Below, in pieces: positions 27,098 to 37,200 of a stretch of DNA of 64,000 nt. The stretch spans positions 146,647 to 210,646 of the forward strand of contig NZ_JBCAQT010000009.1 of the NCBI RefSeq assembly GCF_038419845.1, given 5' to 3'. Numbering within the stretch: position 1 is the first letter of the stretch; each line of letters begins with the position of its first letter. Origin of the DNA: Marinimicrobium sp038419845 (GTDB taxonomy: Bacteria > Pseudomonadota > Gammaproteobacteria > Pseudomonadales > Cellvibrionaceae). The translations under genes were made by a program, and so were the position numbers. Under the pieces are notes generated by a model. The model saw only the letters and a program-made list of their open reading frames with translations, was not told the origin of the DNA and made no database searches.

Positions 27098-29956
27098 CTA
27101 CAAACTCTCAATCCGCTTCACCTGCTCCTGCAGCTTACCCAAAGACGACTTCAGACCGGCCAGGCGATCGCGCTCTTTATCGACCACTTCTGCCGGTGCT
27201 TTGTCGACAAAATTGGCGTTGCTCAATTTGCCTTCGGTCTTCTCGATGTCTTTTTCGAGCTTGGCGGTTTCTTTGCCCAGGCGCTCCAGTTCGGCGTCCT
27301 TGTCGATCAGGCCGGCCATGGGCACCAGCAGCTCCAGATCGCCGGCCAGGGCGGTGGCGGAGACCGGGGCCTCGTCGCCGGGGTTCAGCCAGGTGACGTC
27401 TTCCAGGGCGGCGATCTTGATCAGGTACTGGCGGTTTTCTTCCAGGCGGCGCTGATCTTCTGCCGAACCGTTGTAGAAAAACACCGGCAATTTTTTCGCG
27501 GGTGAGATGTTCATTTCCCCGCGAATATTGCGCACGCCCAGAATCACGGCTTTCAGCCATTCAATATCGGCGACGGCGTCGCTATCGATTTTGCTGTCAT
27601 CCGCGTGCGGGTAGGGCGCCAGCATGATGGTCTCGCCGGACACGCCCGCCAGGGATTTGATTTTCTGCCAGATCTCTTCGGTGATGAATGGCATCAGCGG
27701 ATGAGCCAGGCGCAGCACGGCCTCCAGTACCCGGATCAGGGTCTGACGGGTGCCGCGCTTCTGGATATCGCTGGCGTTCTCGTCCCACAATACCGGTTTG
27801 GACAGCTCCAGGTACCAGTCGCAGTACTCGTTCCAGACAAACTCGTACAGCGCCTGCGCGGCCAGATCCAGACGGTAGGTCTCCAGTCCTTCAGTGACTG
27901 CTTTTTCCGCCACCTGAAGGCGCGAAATGATCCAGCGGTCGGCCAGTGACAGGGCCACTTCGCCGTTGTTCTGGCCACAGTCTTCGCCCTCACACTGCAT
28001 CAGCACATAGCGGGTCGCGTTCCAGATCTTGTTGCAGAAATTGCGGTAGCCTTCTACCCGGCCCATATCGAATTTGATGTCGCGTCCGGTGGAGGCCAGG
28101 GAGCAGAAAGTGAAACGCAGGGCGTCGGTACCGTAGGCGGCGATGCCGTCGGGAAACTCCTTGCGCGTCTGCTTCTCGATTTTCTTCGCATCTTTCGGGC
28201 GCATGAGGCCCTTGGTGCGTTTGGCCACCAGGCTTTCCAGGTCGATGCCGTCGATGATGTCCAGCGGGTCCAGCACATTGCCCTTGGACTTGGACATCTT
28301 CTGGCCATAGCTGTCGCGCACCAGCCCGTGCACATACACGGTTTCAAACGGCACCTGCGGGCGCCCCTGTTCGTCTTTGATCAGGTGCATGGTGAGCATG
28401 ATCATGCGCGCGACCCAGAAGAAAATGATGTCGAACCCGGTCACCAGCAGATCGGTGGGGTGGAACTTCTTCAGAAAGTCGGTCTGTTCGGGCCAGCCCA
28501 GGGTGGAGAAGGTCCACAGGCCGGAACTGAACCAGGTGTCCAGCACGTCTTCGTCCTGCTGCAACTTGACGTCCATACCCAGGTTGTATTTGCTGCGTAC
28601 TTCGGCTTCATTGCGCCCGACATAGACCTTGCCGCTGTCGTCGTACCAGGCGGGAATGCGATGGCCCCACCAGAGCTGACGGGAAATACACCAGTCCTGA
28701 ATGTCCCGCATCCAGGAGAAATACATGTTTTCGTACTGCTTGGGGACGAACTGAATGCGCCCGTCTTCCACCGCCTCGATGGCCGGCTCGGCCAGCGGTT
28801 TGGTGCTCACATACCATTGATCAGTGAGCCAGGGTTCGACCACCACACCGGAGCGATCACCGCGCGGTTGCTTGAGGGCGTGATCTTCAATCTGATCCAT
28901 CAGACCGGAGGATTCCAGCGCTTCCACAATCGCCTCGCGTGCGGCGTAGCGGTCTTTGCCCGCCAGTTCGGCCGGCAGGTTGGTGTCCAGGTCGTCGCGG
29001 CTCTCACCGGCGTAGTTGAACACCTGGGCCCGTGCCAGAACGGCGGCGTCTTTGTCCAGAATATTGATCAGTGGCAGGTCGTGGCGTTTACCGACCTCGT
29101 AGTCGTTGAAATCGTGGGCGGGCGTGATTTTCACACAGCCGCTGCCGAATTCGGGGTCCACGTAGTCGTCGGCAATGATCGGGATGCGGCGGCCCACCAA
29201 CGGCAGGTCGATAAACTTGCCCACCAGTGAGGCGTACCGTTCGTCTTCCGGGTGCACAGCCACGGCGCTGTCGCCCAGCATGGTCTCCGGGCGCGTGGTG
29301 GCCACCACCAGATAGTCTTTGCCTTCGGCGGTTTTGGCACCATCGGCGAGCGGGTAGCGCATGTGCCAGAAAAAGCCCTTCTCGTCGTGGTTCTCCACTT
29401 CAAGATCGGAGATGGCGGTGTGCAGTTTCGGGTCCCAGTTCACCAGGCGTTTGCCGCGATAGATCAGGCCGTCTTCGTGCAGGCGCACAAAGGCCTCTCT
29501 CACCGCGTCGGACAGGCCGTCGTCCATGGTGAAGCGCTCGCGGCTCCAGTCCAGAGAGGAGCCCAGGCGGCGCAGCTGACGGGTGATATTGCCGCCGGAT
29601 TCGGCCTTCCATTCCCAGATCTTCTCCAGGAACTTCTCCCGACCCAGCTCGTGCCGGTCCTGGCCCTCGGCGGCCAGCTGGCGCTCCACCACCATCTGGG
29701 TGGCAATACCGGCGTGGTCGGTGCCCATCTGCCAGAGAGTGTCGTCGCCCTTCATGCGGTGGTAGCGGATCATCGCGTCCATCACCGCATTGTTGAAACC
29801 GTGGCCCATGTGCAGGCTGCCGGTCACGTTGGGGGGCGGAATCATGATGCAGTAGGGGTCGCCGTCACCCTGGGGCTTGAAGTAACCCTTCTGTTCCCAG
29901 GTCTGGTACCACTCGCGTTCAATGGCGTGGGGCTGATAGTTCTTTTCCAGGGACAT
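27098..29956 (-). CDS. valS: Valine--tRNA ligase
   Basis: 952 residues. Class I synthetase with HIGH motif PPPNVTGSLHMGHGFNNA, KMSKS loop GQKMSKSKGNVLDP, a CP1 editing domain between (for example VATTRPETMLGDSAVAVHP) and an anticodon-binding domain with WNEYCDWYLELSKP. The last ~65 residues are a charged coiled-coil arm (LERLGKETAKLEKDIEKTEG), as in other ValRS. No other gene is in its transcription unit; it is divergent from the acyl-CoA dehydrogenase gene. Confidence 0.98.
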   Translation of the reverse strand: MSLEKNYQPHAIEREWYQTWEQKGYFKPQGDGDPYCIMIPPPNVTGSLHMGHGFNNAVMDAMIRYHRMKGDDTLWQMGTDHAGIATQMVVERQLAAEGQDRHELGREKFLEKIWEWKAESGGNITRQLRRLGSSLDWSRERFTMDDGLSDAVREAFVRLHEDGLIYRGKRLVNWDPKLHTAISDLEVENHDEKGFFWHMRYPLADGAKTAEGKDYLVVATTRPETMLGDSAVAVHPEDERYASLVGKFIDLPLVGRRIPIIADDYVDPEFGSGCVKITPAHDFNDYEVGKRHDLPLINILDKDAAVLARAQVFNYAGESRDDLDTNLPAELAGKDRYAAREAIVEALESSGLMDQIEDHALKQPRGDRSGVVVEPWLTDQWYVSTKPLAEPAIEAVEDGRIQFVPKQYENMYFSWMRDIQDWCISRQLWWGHRIPAWYDDSGKVYVGRNEAEVRSKYNLGMDVKLQQDEDVLDTWFSSGLWTFSTLGWPEQTDFLKKFHPTDLLVTGFDIIFFWVARMIMLTMHLIKDEQGRPQVPFETVYVHGLVRDSYGQKMSKSKGNVLDPLDIIDGIDLESLVAKRTKGLMRPKDAKKIEKQTRKEFPDGIAAYGTDALRFTFCSLASTGRDIKFDMGRVEGYRNFCNKIWNATRYVLMQCEGEDCGQNNGEVALSLADRWIISRLQVAEKAVTEGLETYRLDLAAQALYEFVWNEYCDWYLELSKPVLWDENASDIQKRGTRQTLIRVLEAVLRLAHPLMPFITEEIWQKIKSLAGVSGETIMLAPYPHADDSKIDSDAVADIEWLKAVILGVRNIRGEMNISPAKKLPVFFYNGSAEDQRRLEENRQYLIKIAALEDVTWLNPGDEAPVSATALAGDLELLVPMAGLIDKDAELERLGKETAKLEKDIEKTEGKLSNANFVDKAPAEVVDKERDRLAGLKSSLGKLQEQVKRIESL

Positions 29957-30051
29957 GCGGTATCCTGTCGTCGTGTCGTGATGGTTGCGCGACTTGCGTA
30001 AAAGGCGCGATTATACAGCTTCCAGACTCACCGGCCTACCGGGAGGCGACT

Positions 30052-31737
30052 ATGACTGGTCCAGGCAATCACGATCACGGTTCGGCGGCGAACAGCCCGG
30101 CCGAGACCCACGAAGTGTTCAACGTGCCGCCGGCGCTTGAGGACTTTAACGCCTACAGCGAAGATGCGGCACTGCAGGAGATGGTGCGCGCCATGGGCGC
30201 GGGCTGGGCCGAGTCGGATCTGCATCTGCAGGGGCGCCGCAGCGGCTCGGCGGAACAGATTGCGCTGGGCTTTGCCGCCAACGCCAACCCCCCGACGTTG
30301 AAGACCCACGACCGCTGGGGCCACCGGCTGGACTGGGTGGAGTATCACCCGGCCTACCACCAGTTGATGCGCGATGCGGTGGCCCAGGGCCTGCATGCCT
30401 CCCCCTGGCGCGAGCCTCGCGCGGGCGCCCATGTGCGCCGCGCCGCGCTCAACTACCTGCACACCCAGGTGGAGCAGGGGCACGGTTGCCCGATTACCAT
30501 GACCTTTGCCTGTGTGCCCGCACTCAAGCATCAACCCGAAGTGGCCGAGCAGTGGCTGCCGGGCATCACATCCCTGGAGTACGACCCACGCAATTGCCAC
30601 TACCGGGAGAAAACCGGCCTGACCATCGGGATGGCGATGACCGAAAAGCAGGGCGGCTCCGACGTGCGGGCCAATACCACGCGCGCCAAACCCCTGGCGG
30701 GCGTCGGCGGGGGCGAGCGCTACCAGCTGGTGGGGCACAAGTTCTTCATGTCCGCGCCCAACAGCGATGGGTTTTTGATGCTGGCCCAGGCCGAGGGCGG
30801 CCTCTCCTGTTTTCTGGTGCCCCGCTGGCGACCGGAGGGCGGCAAAAACCCGATACTCCTGCAGCGTCTGAAAGACAAGATGGGCAATGTCTCCAATGCC
30901 TCCAGCGAGATGGAGTTGCGCGGTGCCGAGGGGTGGCTGCTGGGTGAAGAGGGGCGGGGCGTGCCCACCATTTTGCAGATGGTGGCCCTGACCCGGTTTG
31001 ACTGCACCCTGGCCTCAGCCGCGGCCATGCGCCAGGGGGTGCTGCAGGCGATTCATCATTGCGCCCACCGGCGGGCATTCGGCAAAGCCCTGTTGGATCA
31101 GCCCCTGATGCAGAATGTGCTGGCCGACCTGGTGGTGGAGAGTGATGCGGCCCTGGTGCTCGCCATGCGCCTGGCGCGGGCGCTGGATCAGGCCGACGAC
31201 CCCGCCGAACAGGCGCTGATGCGCCTGGCCACGGCGCTGGGAAAATACTGGGTCTGCAAACGGGTGCCGGGCCACAACTACGAGGCCATGGAGTGCCTAG
31301 GCGGCAGCGGGGTGATGAATGAATTCATGACCGCGCGCCTGTACCGGGAAGCGCCGATCAACGCCATCTGGGAGGGCAGCGGCAATATCCAGTGTCTGGA
31401 TGTGTTGCGGGCGCTGGATAAACAACCCGAAAGCCGGGAGGTGCTGGAGCGGGAGCTGTCCCGCACCCGCGGTTCCGATTCTCGCCTGGATCGGCATATG
31501 GATGAATTGTCGGCGGCGCTGAATGACAGCGGCGCCCGCGAGTATCGGGCCCGGAGTCTGGCCGAAGCCATGGCGGTGGGGCTGCAGGCGTCATTGCTGG
31601 TGCGCTACGGTGATTCGCGCGTGGCGGAGGCGTTTATTGCCAGTCGCATTGACCGGCCGCACGGGCTGTACGGCAACTTACCTCGGGGGACGCCGACCCG
31701 GGCGATCATCAGTCGGGCTTTGCCTATGTACGCATGA
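30052..31737 (+). CDS. aidB: AidB-type acyl-CoA dehydrogenase
   Basis: 561 residues, slightly longer than E. coli AidB because of a short N-terminal extension. Strongly AidB-like segments are TMTFACVPALK, GLTIGMAMTEKQGGSDVRANTT, LVGHKFFMSAPNSDGFLMLAQ, RLKDKMGNVSNASSEMELRG, and MECLGGSGVMNEF plus IWEGSGNIQCLDVLRAL near the C-terminus. AidB is an FAD protein of the Ada alkylation response that binds DNA; whether it repairs or detoxifies is unsettled. No Ada gene or Ada box is visible in the window, so its regulation here is open. Confidence 0.92.
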   Translation: MTGPGNHDHGSAANSPAETHEVFNVPPALEDFNAYSEDAALQEMVRAMGAGWAESDLHLQGRRSGSAEQIALGFAANANPPTLKTHDRWGHRLDWVEYHPAYHQLMRDAVAQGLHASPWREPRAGAHVRRAALNYLHTQVEQGHGCPITMTFACVPALKHQPEVAEQWLPGITSLEYDPRNCHYREKTGLTIGMAMTEKQGGSDVRANTTRAKPLAGVGGGERYQLVGHKFFMSAPNSDGFLMLAQAEGGLSCFLVPRWRPEGGKNPILLQRLKDKMGNVSNASSEMELRGAEGWLLGEEGRGVPTILQMVALTRFDCTLASAAAMRQGVLQAIHHCAHRRAFGKALLDQPLMQNVLADLVVESDAALVLAMRLARALDQADDPAEQALMRLATALGKYWVCKRVPGHNYEAMECLGGSGVMNEFMTARLYREAPINAIWEGSGNIQCLDVLRALDKQPESREVLERELSRTRGSDSRLDRHMDELSAALNDSGAREYRARSLAEAMAVGLQASLLVRYGDSRVAEAFIASRIDRPHGLYGNLPRGTPTRAIISRALPMYA

Positions 31738-31751
31738 CTTTGGGGGAAGTT

Positions 31752-31910
31752 GGCGGATGCGCTTGACGCTCCGAGGCGCCGGACCGACCCACCCTACGAA
31801 CTTGGCGGATGCGCTTGACGCTTATCCGCCCTACATAAACGGCCGTGGTATACGTAGGGCGGATAAGCTGTAAGCGCATCCGCCATTCCCAAACCAGAAG
31901 CGCATCCGCC
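31752..31910. repeat. REP cluster C
   Basis: Long unit (31752-31797), short unit (31804-31834), inverted short unit (31854-31884) and a fragment (31898-31910). It fills the gap between the convergent aidB and glutathionyl-hydroquinone reductase genes, starting 15 bp after the aidB stop. Confidence 0.9.
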
Positions 31911-31920
31911 GCCAAAACCT

Positions 31921-32898
31921 TCACCGATTATGCGGCGCATCCAGATTCAACTCCGGCCCTTCGGGCACGATGCGGGTGGGGTTGATGGTGTCGTGGCTGT
32001 AGTAGTAATGGTTCTTGATGTGGTCAATGTGCACCGTCTCGGCCACGCCCGGCACCTGGTACAGTTGCCGCAGGTAATTGGACAGGTTCGGGAAGTCGGC
32101 AATGCGGTGGCGGTTGCATTTGAAGTGGCCCACGTACACGGCATCAAACCTCACCAGCGTGGTAAACAGCCGCCAATCCGCTTCAGTGATCTCCTCGCCC
32201 GCCAAAAACTTTTGCCGGGCCAGAATCGCCTCGACATCATCTAATGCCGAGAACAATTGATGGTAGGCTTTTGAATAGGCTTCCTGTTTGGTGGCGAAGC
32301 CCGAGCGATACACGCCGTTGTTGATGTTGTGGTACACCTTTTCGTTAATCGCGTCGATGGCGTCGCGCTGCGCCTCGGGGTAATAATCCCGGGGTGATTG
32401 TGCCAGATCCCGGAAACCGCTGGAGAGCATGCGGATGATTTCCGCCGACTCGTTGCTGACAATGGTCTCGCGCTGCTTGTCCCACAGGACCGGCACAGTG
32501 ACCCGACCGGAATAGTCCGGCTGCGCTTTGGTGTAGACCTGATGCATGCAGTCGAAGCCATACAGCGGCTCCGGTCCTTCAGTGTTGAAAGCCTTGTCGG
32601 CTTTGAATTCCCAGCCGTTTTCGAGCATGTAGGGGTGAACCACTGAGTAGCTGATCACATCTTCCAGGCCCAAAAGCTTACGGAAGATCAGTGTCCGGTG
32701 CGCCCAGGGGCAGGCGTAGGATACGTAAAGGTGATAGCGTCCCTTCTCCGCCTTGAAGCCGCCCTCGCCACTGGGGCCCGCGCTGCCATCGGGGGTGACC
32801 CAGTTGCGGAACTGGGCGTCTTCGCGAATGAATTCGCCACCGGTTTTTTCGGTGTCATACCACTGGTCGTGCCACTGACCTTTAACCAAGAGACCCAT
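31921..32898 (-). CDS. Glutathionyl-hydroquinone reductase (xi-class glutathione transferase, YqjG/ECM4-like)
   Basis: 325 residues. The catalytic cysteine lies in YVSYACPWAHRTLIFRKLLG, the signature of xi-class GSTs; family-specific stretches are VPVLWDKQRETIVSNESAEIIRML and ITEADWRLFTTLVRFDAVYVGHFKCN. These enzymes reduce glutathionyl-hydroquinones and related conjugates. The cytoplasmic protein is encoded alone. Its upstream region holds two 10-bp palindromes within a 12-bp direct repeat, a possible operator. In E. coli the homologue yqjG neighbours yqjDEK; here the YqjDEK-like genes lie 5 kb away, with an efflux pair between. Confidence 0.93.
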   Translation of the reverse strand: MGLLVKGQWHDQWYDTEKTGGEFIREDAQFRNWVTPDGSAGPSGEGGFKAEKGRYHLYVSYACPWAHRTLIFRKLLGLEDVISYSVVHPYMLENGWEFKADKAFNTEGPEPLYGFDCMHQVYTKAQPDYSGRVTVPVLWDKQRETIVSNESAEIIRMLSSGFRDLAQSPRDYYPEAQRDAIDAINEKVYHNINNGVYRSGFATKQEAYSKAYHQLFSALDDVEAILARQKFLAGEEITEADWRLFTTLVRFDAVYVGHFKCNRHRIADFPNLSNYLRQLYQVPGVAETVHIDHIKNHYYYSHDTINPTRIVPEGPELNLDAPHNR

Positions 32899-32932
32899 GA
32901 GTCTGCTCCTGTCTGCAAATGTTGTGTTGAGA

Positions 32933-32973
32933 CCAAGCCTAAAGCGCTTTTGATTCCAAGCCTAAAGGCCTTT
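32933..32973 (-). promoter_or_regulatory. Paired palindromes upstream of the glutathionyl-hydroquinone reductase gene
   Basis: CCAAGCCTAAAG occurs twice (32933-32944 and 32956-32967). Each copy runs into a perfect 10-bp palindrome: AAAGCGCTTT at 32941-32950 and AAAGGCCTTT at 32964-32973, with centres 23 bp apart. They are 35-75 bp before the start codon, where a repressor or activator could act. The regulator is unknown. Confidence 0.4.
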
Positions 32974-33172
32974 GCGCAAGATATCCACGGCACTGTTAAG
33001 ACCAATAACCAATCTTTACATTTACTGGTACTCGCCGGCGCGGGGTTCTGTCGTCATTTGTATGATTTTAGCGTAGCCTATGAAGCTAGTGTGCTGTAAC
33101 ACCCTAGTGACTGATCTCTTGTCACGGTTTCGCAGTATTCTGCCCCTCTACTCAATCGACCGATAACGAATT

Positions 33173-34276
33173 ATGAAACAATCGTGGTACATCATAAGCA
33201 GTGCACCTCGCACGCTCGGTGCTCTTCTTCTCTTGTCTCTCATTACCGGCATCACTGGCTGCTCCGACACCTCAGAGGAGTCGGATAGCGAAGGGGACGA
33301 GCGTCCCGCCCAGCCGATACTGACCGCTGAAGTCGAGTACGACGTGGAGAGCACGTTTGTGGAGGCCATCGGCACGTCCCGGGCGCTTCGCTCCGTCGAA
33401 CTGGAGCCGTCAGTGACCGGGGAAGTCTCCGAAGTGGCCATTTCCGCTGGAGAGCGAGTCGAGCAGGGGCAGGTGCTGTTGCGCCTGGATGACCGCGATG
33501 AGCGGCTGGCCGTGGAGCTGGCCGAAGTGGAGCTGGCCGATGCCAAGCGCTTGCTGGACCGCTACCAGCGCTCGGCCGCCAGCGGCGGGGTGACCCAGTC
33601 CGACCTGGATGCCGCCAACAGCGAGGTCGACCGGGCCCGAATCGCCCTGGAGCGGGCAAAAGTCCAGCTTGATTATCACACCATCGAGGCGCCGTTCACG
33701 GGGCATGTGGGCATGACTGACGTTGACCCGGGTGCCTGGATCGGTCCGGACTCCGTAATTACCACACTGGACGACCGCACGACGCTGTTGGTCCGCTTTC
33801 AACTGCCGGAGCTGTTGTTTGGCCGCTTGCAGGCGGGCGACACCATTCAGCTGAGCACCTGGAGCGACAGGTTTTCTGTGGCCGAGGGGGAAATTGTGGA
33901 TGTGGACTCCCGCATTGATGAAGCCCGGCGAACGTTTACGGTGCGCGCTCACGTCGACAACACAGCCGATAACCTGCGCCCCGGCATGAGCTTTCGCGTG
34001 CAGATGACACTCTCCGGCAACCGATACCCGAAAGTGCCGGAAATTTCTCTGCAGTGGGGAGGCGAGGGCGCCTATGTCTGGATCGTGGAGGACGGCAAAG
34101 CCGAGCGGGTGATGGTCAATATTGTCCAGCGCAGCGCCCAGGGGGTGCTGGTGGAAGCCGACTTTCCCGACAATGCCCATATCGTGACCGAGGGCGTTCA
34201 CGCCGTACGTGAAGGGGCGCGAGTCAGACCATTGAATGCCGAGTTGGAAACGGCGCAGACGGGAGATGAGTCGTGA
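33173..34276 (+). CDS. RND efflux periplasmic adaptor (membrane-fusion lipoprotein)
   Basis: 367 residues. A lipoprotein signal ends with lipobox ITGC (Cys30). The fold is HlyD-like: the barrel-sandwich half PSVTGEVSEVAISAGERVEQGQ, an alpha-hairpin (~100-150, with coiled-coil periodicity) and the second half YHTIEAPFTGHVGMTDVDPGAW. It links an inner-membrane RND pump to an outer-membrane channel. Its stop overlaps the pump gene (GTGA), so the two are co-translated. No outer-membrane factor gene is present, so a shared TolC-like protein is presumed. Confidence 0.93.
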   Translation: MKQSWYIISSAPRTLGALLLLSLITGITGCSDTSEESDSEGDERPAQPILTAEVEYDVESTFVEAIGTSRALRSVELEPSVTGEVSEVAISAGERVEQGQVLLRLDDRDERLAVELAEVELADAKRLLDRYQRSAASGGVTQSDLDAANSEVDRARIALERAKVQLDYHTIEAPFTGHVGMTDVDPGAWIGPDSVITTLDDRTTLLVRFQLPELLFGRLQAGDTIQLSTWSDRFSVAEGEIVDVDSRIDEARRTFTVRAHVDNTADNLRPGMSFRVQMTLSGNRYPKVPEISLQWGGEGAYVWIVEDGKAERVMVNIVQRSAQGVLVEADFPDNAHIVTEGVHAVREGARVRPLNAELETAQTGDES

Positions 34277-37200
34277 GTGAGGGGCAGGATCCACGTCGGG
34301 CGGCGCCGGTCGATGACCTTCCCAGCGTCAGCATCCGCCGTCCCATACTGATATTGGTGATCAACCTGCTGATTGCGCTGGCGGGTGTGGCGGCGATTCT
34401 CGCGGTTGAGGTCAGAGAGTTGCCGGATGTGGACCACCCCTATGTGTCGGTCAGCGGTAATTACCCGGGTGCCTCACCGGAGACCATGGACGCGGAGGTG
34501 ACCAGTATCGTCGAAGGCGCGGTTGCCCGTGTCTCGGGGCTGCGCAGCATCCGCTCCGATAGCGAAGAGGGCAACTTTCGCATGGGGCTGGAGTTCAACC
34601 CGGGGGTGGAACTCAATGATGCCGCTTCAGAGGTACGTGAAGCGGTCAGCCGGGTGCGGGATGAGCTTCCCGACGATGTCGAACAGCTGACCATCACCAA
34701 AGCCGATCCGGACGCCGGCTCCATCATCAATATTGCCGCCATCAGTGACGTGCTGTCGGAGACCGAGCTGACCCGACGGGTCGAGCAGGAAATCGTGCCC
34801 GAGCTGATCTCCGTGACGGGAGTAGCCGATGTTCGGGTATTTGGCGGGCGCGACAGGGTGGTCCGCGTGGTGGTCGATCCCATACGTCTGGCGAGTGTGG
34901 GCCTGGGCGTGGCCGATGTGGCGGCGGCGCTGCGAACGGCCCCCTACGATGTACCCAGCGGCAGCTTCCGCTCCAATGATCAGGAGTTGCTGGTCAGAGC
35001 CGACGCCACCGCGATCTCCGAGCGGGAAATCCAGGAAATCGTGGTCTCCGGTAGCACCAAAATCGGCGATGTGGCCCGGGTGTTTTACTCGCCCCAGGAT
35101 GCCAGCTCGCTGGTGCGCTACAACGGCCAGCCGGTGGTGGGGCTCGGCATCGTGCGCCAGGCGCAATCCAATACTCTGGAAATCTCGGAAGGCATCCATC
35201 GGATGATGGGCCCTCTCAACGAGCGTTTCGATGACATTCAGCTGTCGGTTACCGAAGACAATGCCACCTTCATCAAGGGCTCAGTGCGCGAGGTGATCAC
35301 CAGCCTGCTGCTGACCGTCGCCATTGTGGTGGGCACCATCTGGCTCTTCATGGGCTCCTTCCGGATCACCCTGGTTCCCAGCCTGGCGATACCCATCGCC
35401 CTGGTCGGGACTGTGGCGGCCATCTGGGCGCTCGGTTTTTCCATCAATATCCTCACGCTGTTGGCGCTGGTGTTGGCCACCGGTCTGGTGGTGGATGATG
35501 CGATTGTGGTGTTGGAGAACATTCAGCGCCGTCGCCACCAGGGGCTCGGAGCCCGCGCCGCCGCCGTGCTGGGCACGCGACAGGTCTTTTTCGCGGTGGT
35601 CGCGACCACGGCGGTGCTGGTCTCGGTTTTTGTCCCCATCGCCATTCTGCCCAGTACCGCGGGCCGGCTGTTCCGTGAGTTCGGTTTTGTGCTGGCGGTG
35701 GCGGTCATCATTTCCTCCTTCGTGGCCCTGTCTCTGGTGCCCGCCGCCGCGGCCCGCATCTCGCCCGAGCGCAAAGACGAAGTCCACCCGATCCGCGATC
35801 GACTGCACCGGCTCGGGGACTACCTGGCCCGTGGCTACGGTTGGATGATCGATCATGCGCTGTCTCACGCCTGGTTGACCTTTGGCATTGCCGTGCTGGT
35901 GGTGATCGGCGCCGGCTTTGCCTACACCGTGGTGCCCAATGAGCTGCTGCCCGAAGAGGACCGGGGGGTGATCTATATCGGCACCAATGGGCCGGAGGGC
36001 GTCGGGCTTGAATACAGCGAACGACAGGCACAGAAAGTCAGCGATGTGGTCCAGCCGTTGCTGGACTCCGGTGAAGTGGAATTGGCCTTTTCCATCATCG
36101 GTTGGCGCGATCCCAACCGGGCCCTGTTCGTGCTCCCCCTGAAACATTGGGATGAGCGTGAGCGCACCCGTATGGAAATTGCCGAGGAGCTGGAAGAGCC
36201 GTTGAATGCCATTCCCGGTATCTCCACCTGGATCGGCAGTGGCAACAGCCTGGATATTCGCGGCGGAGGACAGGGCAACAGTCTGGAGGTGGCACTCACC
36301 GGCCCGGATTACGATCAGATCTATGCCGCCGCGGAAGAGTTTATCGCCGAAATCGAAGAGCGCTTCGACTACCTGTCTGACCCGGACCTGGATTACGACC
36401 CCAACAAACCCCAGTTGTCGGTCAATATTGATCGGCGCCGTGCCTCCGAACTGGGGGTAGAGCTGGACGATATCTCCACTACCATGCGCTCAATGATCCA
36501 GGGCTTTGATGTCGTGGATCTGAGTGTGGGCGATGAAGCCATCCCGATTGTGCTCGAATCGGCCACGGGACAGATTCGCACGCCCAATGATCTGGTGAAC
36601 CTCTACGTTACCTCGGAAGGTGGCGACCTGATTCCGCTCTCGTCCGTGGTCGACATTCGCGAAGACAACGTAGCGGCGGAGCTGGAACGGCACTCACAGC
36701 GCCGGGCCATCGAGATTGAGTTTCAGCTGGATGAAGACATCCCGATGCAGCGCGCCGTGGATGAAGTCCGTGCGATGAGTGCCGAGACGCTACCGCGTGG
36801 CATCAGTCTGATTTTCCAGGGCGAAGCCCAGACGCTGGGTGAAACCTCCCGGGATGTGGCGATGACCTATATCATCGCCCTGGTGGTAGTGTTCCTGGTG
36901 TTGTGCGCCCAGTTTGAAAGCTTTACCAGTGCCCTGATCGTGATGGTGACCGTACCCTTCGGGATCGCGGCGGCGATTCTGGCGATACTGATAACTGGCA
37001 CGAGCATCAACATTTACTCCCAGATCGGCCTGGTCATGCTGATCGGTCTGATGGCCAAGAACGGCATTCTGCTGGTGGAGTTTGCCGATCAGCTGCGCGA
37101 CATGGGCCACTCGGTGTTGAGTGCGGTTCGCACGGCGGCCATGGTCCGCCTGCGCCCCATTACCATGACCATGATGTCGACCGTATTGGGTGGTCTGCCC

